Source: Gammaproteobacteria bacterium (GTDB lineage: Bacteria; Pseudomonadota; Gammaproteobacteria; SZUA-229). From it: a DNA stretch of 64,000 nucleotides. The notes below the pieces were generated by a model, which was given only the letters and a program-made list of their open reading frames with translations, was not told the origin of the DNA and did no database searches. The stretch spans positions 301,966 through 365,965 of the forward strand of contig JAOULX010000002.1 of the NCBI GenBank assembly GCA_029881795.1, given 5' to 3'. The position numbers and the translations under genes are program-made. Below, piece after piece: positions 58,675 to 64,000 of the stretch; position 1 is the first letter of the stretch, and each line of letters opens with the position of its first letter.

Positions 58675-59958
58675 TTAACCGGCCTGCTGTGCGCTGCGAT
58701 AGGAGCGGTTCTGCTTATTAACATGCGGGCTGGATGGTCGTCGGTTATTGTTGTTGGCGGTGTGTTTTTTACCGGCTGTTTGTCGGCCACGACCATTCTG
58801 AATCGGTTCCGGTTTGATCGACGGATCGGGCTTGTAGTCATCGAACACCACTTTAGGGATTTCGCGTTTGATCAGTCGTTCAATATCTTTCAGTAATTTC
58901 AGTTCATCAACACAGACCAGTGACATAGCCTCGCCTTCATTACCGGCGCGGCCGGTACGGCCAATCCGGTGTACATAATCTTCCGCGACATTGGGCAGTT
59001 CATAATTAACCACATGAGGCAGCTGATCGATATCGATACCGCGTGCGGCGATATCGGTGGCTACCAGAACACGTATTTTACCGCTTTTGAATTCGGCTAG
59101 TGCCTTGGTGCGTGCTCCCTGACTTTTGTTGCCATGAATGGCCGCTGCGCTAATACCATCGGTATTTAGTTGCTCGGTAAGACGATTGGCGCCGTGTTTG
59201 GTGCGGGTAAAAACCAGTACTTGCTGCCAGTTTTGTGAGCCGATTAAAAAGGACAGCAATTCACGTTTGCGGTTTTTATCAACCGGATGAACAACCTGTG
59301 TGACTCGCTCCGAGGCGGTATTACGCTGGGCTACTTCAACCAGAGCTGGTGAGTTCAGCAGCTTGTTTGAAAGTTGTTTGATCTCATCCGAAAAAGTAGC
59401 GGAGAATAACAGGGTTTGTTTTTGTTTTGGCAACAAGGCCAGCACTTTACGGATATCACGAATAAAACCCATATCCAGCATCCGGTCAGCTTCGTCGAGC
59501 ACCAGAATTTCAACCTGAGACAAATCGACAGTCTTCTGGCTGACATGATCGAGCAGGCGACCCGGTGTCGCCACCAGAATATCAACCCCGTCACGAATTT
59601 TTTTAATCTGCGGGTTAATGCTGACACCGCCAAAAATGACAGTGGATTTTAATGGCAGGTGTTTACCATAGCTGTCAACGCTTTCAGCAACCTGAGCGGC
59701 CAGTTCACGGGTGGGGGTTAATACCAGTGCCCGGATCGGACGGCCTTTTTTTGCTGAGGTCGGTGACATTAAACGTTGTAATAAGGGCAGTGTGAAACCG
59801 GCTGTTTTACCGGTGCCTGTTTGCGCGCCACCCATAATGTCGCGGCCATCTAATATATATGGTATGGCTTGTTGTTGTATCGGTGACGGTGTGGTGTAAC
59901 CTTTTTCGGTTACCGCACGAAGCAATTCGGCGCGTAAGCCGAGTGATTCAAATGACAT
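58675..59958 (-). CDS. rhlE: DEAD-box RNA helicase, RhlE family (first copy)
   Basis: About 427 residues from ATG 59958 ([12 protein letters not shown] upstream), the usual RhlE start; the frame extends 21 codons farther but is not needed. It has Q motif [10 protein letters not shown], Walker [22 protein letters not shown] ([11 protein letters not shown]), [21 protein letters not shown] and [10 protein letters not shown]. The basic, Asn-rich tail (NNNNRRPS) is common in RhlE. It remodels RNA in ribosome assembly or decay. A second copy is at 62498. Confidence 0.95.
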   Translation of the reverse strand: MSFESLGLRAELLRAVTEKGYTTPSPIQQQAIPYILDGRDIMGGAQTGTGKTAGFTLPLLQRLMSPTSAKKGRPIRALVLTPTRELAAQVAESVDSYGKHLPLKSTVIFGGVSINPQIKKIRDGVDILVATPGRLLDHVSQKTVDLSQVEILVLDEADRMLDMGFIRDIRKVLALLPKQKQTLLFSATFSDEIKQLSNKLLNSPALVEVAQRNTASERVTQVVHPVDKNRKRELLSFLIGSQNWQQVLVFTRTKHGANRLTEQLNTDGISAAAIHGNKSQGARTKALAEFKSGKIRVLVATDIAARGIDIDQLPHVVNYELPNVAEDYVHRIGRTGRAGNEGEAMSLVCVDELKLLKDIERLIKREIPKVVFDDYKPDPSIKPEPIQNGRGRQTAGKKHTANNNNRRPSSPHVNKQNRSYRSAQQAG

Positions 59959-60250
59959 ACTAGGGTTTTCTCCAAAAGTGTATATGATGATCTGCCTATT
60001 CAATACACATGATGGGGTCACATGGGTTGGACCGGTCTAGGCGAGATGTTGCTATTCTGTATAAATTACAAAGGAATCGTGCTGGATTACCGCAGTGAAA
60101 ACTGGTGCAGACCGAAGTGCACCGGAAGTTGCGATAGATTATACCTGAAAACAAATGATAAAGGTGATATTAAAGTACAGATGGATTATCTTTAAGCCAG
60201 TTTGTGGAATTTAAAGAAAATATAAAAACACAGAAATAAAGGATCATGTG

Positions 60251-61228
60251 ATGAAAAAACTACAGTGTTGCTATTTTATATTGCTAATCAACGGTTTGAT
60301 GGCTGCAGCTATGTCTTCAGCTTTTGCCAGTACGGTCAAAATCACCCCGTTGGGTAGTCACGATGGTGAGTTTTGTTTATTTGACCGTGCAATGATTTTT
60401 GAAGACCCCGATGGTACGCGTATCTTATATGATGCGGGACGTACAGTTGCCGGAGCGGATGACACGCGTCTTGGTAAAATTGATGCGATTCTGGTCAGTC
60501 ATATGCATGGTGATCATGTGGGTGATCGTCAGATTAAAAGTATCAATGCCGGGCAGTGTGGAAAGCCAGATGTGTCAGTAAAAGCAACACCAAACACCAA
60601 CACGATAAATATTGCTCTGCATAAAAAAGCATCGATTATTACGGGCAGTGAAATGCCAAAGTTTTTTGCAACCAAGCTGAAAAATCTCGGTGCAAATCCG
60701 GCCAGTTCAATACTGGTGCGTTTTGGTGGCAGTAAAAAAATCGGCGGCGTTACCATCACCACTGTGCCGGCCGTACATTCAAACGGTATAGCCGGTGCTA
60801 TGCTCGATGGGGAACTCGGTCAGATGTTGGATGCAGCCGGTTTAAGCGCCTATGCCGGCCCGCCGACCGGTTATGTGCTAGGCTTTTCTAACGGCTTGCA
60901 GGTTTATCTGTCAGGCGATACCGGTATAACGGCAGAACAGGATACGGTGGTGCGGCAGTATTATGCGGCCAAACTGGCAGTGATGAATATCGGGGATACC
61001 TATACAACCGGCCCAGAGGAAGCGGCTTATGTGGTTAATGAGCTGATTAAGCCGGTTTCAGTCATCGCCTCTCATGCTAATGAGGAAGCGACTAAAAAGG
61101 GCAAAGTGGTCAGCGCTAGCAGAACAGAGCGTTTCGTCGAAGCCACTAAAGTCCCCGTTTATTTGCCTTTGAGCGGACGAACAATGGAGTTTAATACGGC
61201 CGCTGAGTGTGTCGCAGGGTGTCGTTAA
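60251..61228 (+). CDS. Exported metallo-beta-lactamase-fold hydrolase
   Basis: About 325 residues from ATG 60251 (AAAGGA 7 nt upstream; GTG 60248 adjacent). The signal peptide ends near SAFASTVK. The metal site HMHGDHVGD (His84, His86, Asp88, His89), a later VPAVHSNG and LSGDTG are intact for two Zn. It is related by fold to lipid- or acyl-hydrolysing MBL proteins (YcbL/RomA-like). The periplasmic location is inferred from the signal. The substrate is unknown. Confidence 0.9.
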   Translation: MKKLQCCYFILLINGLMAAAMSSAFASTVKITPLGSHDGEFCLFDRAMIFEDPDGTRILYDAGRTVAGADDTRLGKIDAILVSHMHGDHVGDRQIKSINAGQCGKPDVSVKATPNTNTINIALHKKASIITGSEMPKFFATKLKNLGANPASSILVRFGGSKKIGGVTITTVPAVHSNGIAGAMLDGELGQMLDAAGLSAYAGPPTGYVLGFSNGLQVYLSGDTGITAEQDTVVRQYYAAKLAVMNIGDTYTTGPEEAAYVVNELIKPVSVIASHANEEATKKGKVVSASRTERFVEATKVPVYLPLSGRTMEFNTAAECVAGCR

Positions 61229-61263
61229 ACAAAGTTAATAATGCCCAGCAGACTGGTGAGGTA

Positions 61264-61737
61264 CTAAAGTAACAGTGTCTCATCAATCGGATGCCAGACA
61301 CTGGCGGCATCAATCAGTGACTGGGCTGTTAGTGCTGCGACGCCATAGACCTCGGTACAGACCGCATACTTGTTGCTGATTCTGTTCAGCAACAGATCAA
61401 AATCACCATCTCCGGATAGCAGGATAACAGTATCGACGGTTTCGGCTGTCTCCATGATATCAATCGCTATGCCCACATCCCAGTCACCTTTTGCTGAACC
61501 ATCACTGCGTTGAATATAAGGCTTTAGTTTGACCTGAAAGCCGATATGTTTGAGTGCATCCTGAAACTTTAATTGTTGCTGGTCGCCACGGTCAATGGCA
61601 TATGCGGTGGCCGTTATAATTTGCCCCTGCTCAGATATTTTTTGCCACAGCTTACGGTAATTAAACTGGCGGGCATAATGCTGGCGCGTGGTGTAATAAA
61701 TATTCTGAACATCAGCAAATAAAGCAATTTTTTTCAA
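61264..61737 (-). CDS. NYN-domain (LabA-like) protein
   Basis: A 157-residue PIN-like putative RNase. It has LFADVQNIYY (first acidic residue), GDWDVGIAIDIMETA and ILLSGDGDFDLLLNRI (acidic triad of NYN domains). The start is TTG at 61737 with GGA 8 nt upstream. No C-terminal OST-HTH domain. It is probably a metal-dependent RNA-cleaving enzyme. It converges with the MBL gene. Confidence 0.9.
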   Translation of the reverse strand: MKKIALFADVQNIYYTTRQHYARQFNYRKLWQKISEQGQIITATAYAIDRGDQQQLKFQDALKHIGFQVKLKPYIQRSDGSAKGDWDVGIAIDIMETAETVDTVILLSGDGDFDLLLNRISNKYAVCTEVYGVAALTAQSLIDAASVWHPIDETLLL

Positions 61738-62112
61738 AGAAAAATCCGTTTGTTGTGGTTTTACCAGACGTAAAATACCTATTTTGGTGCATTTGCTCTA
61801 AGTGTTAGCCGTGTTAACAGTGATCAAAACACTTGGAGTATGAGTCAATTTTATCGTTAAAACCCTCGTAACGGCTAATGTTTAGTAAAATACTGGGTTA
61901 TTTTTAACAAATCTAAGCATTCAGTAAAGCTATGCTCTTGAATTTCAGAATATGTGTTTTATAATGCAGGAATTGCAGTGTTTGGGTTTTGACCCGGTTA
62001 TATTGCAAGGTGCTACATACTACCCTGGTTCTTGTCAGAAGTTATCTCCTGTTAATTACCTCGCAAGGTTTGTAACAGCTAACAACTTTTTAATATATGA
62101 AAGAGGTATATC
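61738..62112. other. Region between NYN gene and cspA, including cspA leader
   Basis: About 375 bases. The right 145 or so form the likely cspA leader RNA downstream of the promoter at 61938. No gene is seen. Confidence 0.55.
61938..61965 (+). promoter_or_regulatory. Candidate sigma-70 promoter of cspA
   Basis: TTGAAT (61938-61943) and TATAAT (61960-61965) are spaced by 16 nt. Transcription would start near 61972, giving a leader of about 140 nt, as is usual for cold-shock mRNAs. Confidence 0.65.
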
Positions 62113-62313
62113 ATGGCAACTGGAACCGTAAAATGGTTTAACGAATCTAAGGGCTTCGGCTTTATCACTCCTGATGATGGCAGCAAAGACGTATTTGCTC
62201 ATTTCTCAGCAATCGCAAGCGATGGTTTCCGTACACTGGCTGAAGGCCAGAAGGTTACTTTCGATGTGGAAGATGGACCAAAAGGCCCGCAGGCTTCAAA
62301 CATTCAGGTTTAA
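62113..62313 (+). CDS. cspA: Cold-shock protein, CspA family
   Basis: A 66-residue single cold-shock domain: [21 protein letters not shown] with RNP1 (KGFGFI) and RNP2 (VFAHFSAI). It binds single-stranded RNA and acts as an RNA chaperone. It is preceded by a long leader and followed by a strong terminator, and is next to a second RhlE-type helicase, which may cooperate with it in cold adaptation. Confidence 0.96.
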   Translation: MATGTVKWFNESKGFGFITPDDGSKDVFAHFSAIASDGFRTLAEGQKVTFDVEDGPKGPQASNIQV

Positions 62314-62336
62314 TCATCTGATAGTCTGAGGTTTAA

Positions 62337-62370
62337 AGAAAAACCCCGCGTTATTCGCGGGGTTTTTTTT
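62337..62370 (+). terminator. Rho-independent terminator of cspA
   Basis: AAACCCCGCG/CGCGGGGTTT stem with loop TTATT and an eight-base T-run, about 27 nt after the cspA stop. Confidence 0.95.
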
Positions 62371-62497
62371 GCCTGTAATTTATCATCGGATCAGACAGAT
62401 GATTGTTGCTGTATGGCTCTTAATTCTGAATTACTGTATGCTGCACGGCCGATTATCGGATACCAGATATTAGCTGAGCATGACAAGAGATGATGCC

Positions 62498-63913
62498 ATG
62501 AACTTTACTACCCTGGGTTTATCGCCAGCTATTCTCCAGACCCTGACGGAGAAAGGTTATCAAAGCCCGACACCGATTCAGCTTCAGGCTATCCCGGCCA
62601 TTCTGGCTGGCAACGACGTGATGGCTGCAGCGCAAACCGGCACCGGTAAAACAGCCGGTTTTACATTGCCGCTTATTGAACGATTATCCAAAGGTCCGCG
62701 TGCGCCGGCTAACCATGTGCGTGCATTGATTCTGACACCAACCCGTGAATTGGCAGCTCAAGTCTCCGCCAGTGTATCGGCTTATGCTGGCAATCTGGCA
62801 CTCAGCTCGGCGGTGGTGTTTGGCGGTGTAAAGATTAATCCACAGATGATGGCTCTGCGTAAGGGGGTTGATATCATGGTGGCAACTCCGGGACGTCTAC
62901 TGGACCTTTATCAGCAAAATGCTATCAAGTTTGGGCAGTTAGAAGTACTGGTGCTGGATGAAGCAGACCGTATGCTAGACATGGGGTTTATCACAGACAT
63001 AAAAAAAATACTTAAGCTGTTACCTGTGCAACGTCAAAACCTGATGTTTTCGGCAACCTTTTCAGCAGACATACGCCAGCTGGCAAAATCTTTAGTGACT
63101 AACCCGGTTGAAATCTCGGTGACACCACGCAATGCCACTGCTCCAACCGTAGAACAATGGGTTTATCCGGTTGATAAAAAGAAAAAATCGGCTCTATTGC
63201 TGTATCTAATCAAGCATCATCAGTGGCAGCAGGTTTTGGTTTTTTGCAAAACCAAACAGGGGGCCAATCGGTTAACCCGTTTACTGGACGAAGATGGGAT
63301 TAAGGCTGCACCGATACATGGCAATAAAAGCCAGGCGGCTCGCACCAGAGCACTAAACAGTTTTAAGGACGCTAGCGTACAGATATTAGTGGCCACCGAT
63401 ATTGCCGCACGCGGTCTGGATATCAATCAGCTACCGCATGTCATTAATTTTGATTTGCCAACGGTGGCAGAAGATTATGTACACCGGATTGGGCGTACTG
63501 GTCGTGCCGGTTCAAATGGGCAGGCGATATCACTGGTCAGTGCTGATGAGTTTGATCAGCTGGCTGCGATTGAACGCCTGACCCAAAAGCTATTAAAGCG
63601 AAAACTGATTGATGGTTTTGAGCCAGTGCATTCATTGCCAGAGTCACGACTTGGCAAGCCGCTGAAAGCCAAAAAACCTAAAAAACCCAAGAAAGCGAAA
63701 ATAAATCCTCGAAATGCACAGCCTGTCAATGACAAGACACAGGGTCGAAAAAAAGATAGCCGACAAGCCGATCTGAGTAAATCAAAGAGCAGGAACAGTG
63801 CGGATGCGAAAACATTGGCAAAGAAAAAGCAGCGAACTAGGACGCCATCGAAAAAAACTCCAGGAACATCTTTCAATGCCAGAAAAAGAAGTGCAGTAAC
63901 AGATAAGAAATAA
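62498..63913 (+). CDS. DEAD-box RNA helicase, RhlE family (second copy)
   Basis: About 471 residues from ATG 62498 (AAGAGA upstream; ATG 62480 adds six). It has [61 protein letters not shown] and [10 protein letters not shown]. The C-terminal 95 or so residues are very basic (Lys-rich [10 protein letters not shown], then SKKTPG), forming an RNA-binding tail distinct from that of the first copy. The core is close to the 58675 product. It has its own promoter region after the cspA terminator. Confidence 0.95.
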   Translation: MNFTTLGLSPAILQTLTEKGYQSPTPIQLQAIPAILAGNDVMAAAQTGTGKTAGFTLPLIERLSKGPRAPANHVRALILTPTRELAAQVSASVSAYAGNLALSSAVVFGGVKINPQMMALRKGVDIMVATPGRLLDLYQQNAIKFGQLEVLVLDEADRMLDMGFITDIKKILKLLPVQRQNLMFSATFSADIRQLAKSLVTNPVEISVTPRNATAPTVEQWVYPVDKKKKSALLLYLIKHHQWQQVLVFCKTKQGANRLTRLLDEDGIKAAPIHGNKSQAARTRALNSFKDASVQILVATDIAARGLDINQLPHVINFDLPTVAEDYVHRIGRTGRAGSNGQAISLVSADEFDQLAAIERLTQKLLKRKLIDGFEPVHSLPESRLGKPLKAKKPKKPKKAKINPRNAQPVNDKTQGRKKDSRQADLSKSKSRNSADAKTLAKKKQRTRTPSKKTPGTSFNARKRSAVTDKK

Positions 63914-64000
63914 TATTGGACGCAGCAATGATGAGTGGTTTAATTAAGGCCGGATGAAATGACGGCGTGCATTATCGACCTCTGAACGAATAATACAGCC

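Overview
The window reads as chromosomal DNA of a motile or surface-sensing gammaproteobacterium, probably aquatic and able to live at low oxygen. The support is the gene set: a monomeric NADP isocitrate dehydrogenase, QmcA/NfeD, a YeeN-type YebC protein, SelO, a Rof-like protein, RhlE helicases with CspA, FNR-type promoter sites and a multiheme cytochrome c. GC looks moderate to low by eye (not computed). I see no rRNA, tRNA, CRISPR array, transposase, integrase or prophage gene. The species cannot be named from the sequence.

1-10023 is a phosphorelay and c-di-GMP block. It holds four histidine kinases (the first cut by the window edge), a REC-GGDEF-EAL protein, a NarL-type regulator paired with a REC-HisKA_3 kinase, a stand-alone Rcp1-like receiver and a 36-residue lipoprotein. 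10474-23534 is a full chemosensory cluster on the + strand: two membrane receptors, CheY, a STAS protein, CheA, a sensor-type receptor, CheW, a tiny receptor-tip-like protein, an oxygen-binding di-iron (ODP-like) protein, CheR, CheB and a second CheW. No CheD, CheZ or flagellar gene is present. A TorF-type porin and a convergent orphan ParA ATPase follow.

26267-29841 encodes a diguanylate cyclase, a PhnD-like periplasmic protein and a histidine kinase. A second PhnD-like protein with a large hybrid kinase lies at 39117-42607. Neither has ABC transporter genes nearby, so these look like ligand-sensing modules.

30080-38673 holds SelO, three paralogues of an unrecognised four-cysteine small protein, an overlapping HAMP-heptaheme cytochrome-HAMP operon, a KefB-like antiporter, Hsp20 and a TauE/SafE exporter. 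Two of the three paralogues and Hsp20 have an FNR/Dnr-type box (TTGAT-N4-RTCAA). In all three, a TANNNT element lies exactly 32 nt downstream, centre to centre, as in class II FNR promoters. This suggests a local low-oxygen or nitric-oxide regulon.

42919-63913 is mostly housekeeping: a DHH phosphoesterase, a flavin oxidoreductase, a quinone-oxidoreductase-like enzyme, QmcA/NfeD, a Rof-like protein, isocitrate dehydrogenase, a CNNM/CBS protein, a YeeN-type protein, a 7TMR-DISM diguanylate cyclase, two RhlE helicases, a secreted metallo-beta-lactamase-fold protein, a NYN-domain protein and CspA with a long leader.

The most novel material is the coupled mini-receptor/ODP/CheR unit, the anaerobox-driven cysteine family around the heptaheme module, and the PhnD-like sensor/kinase pairs.
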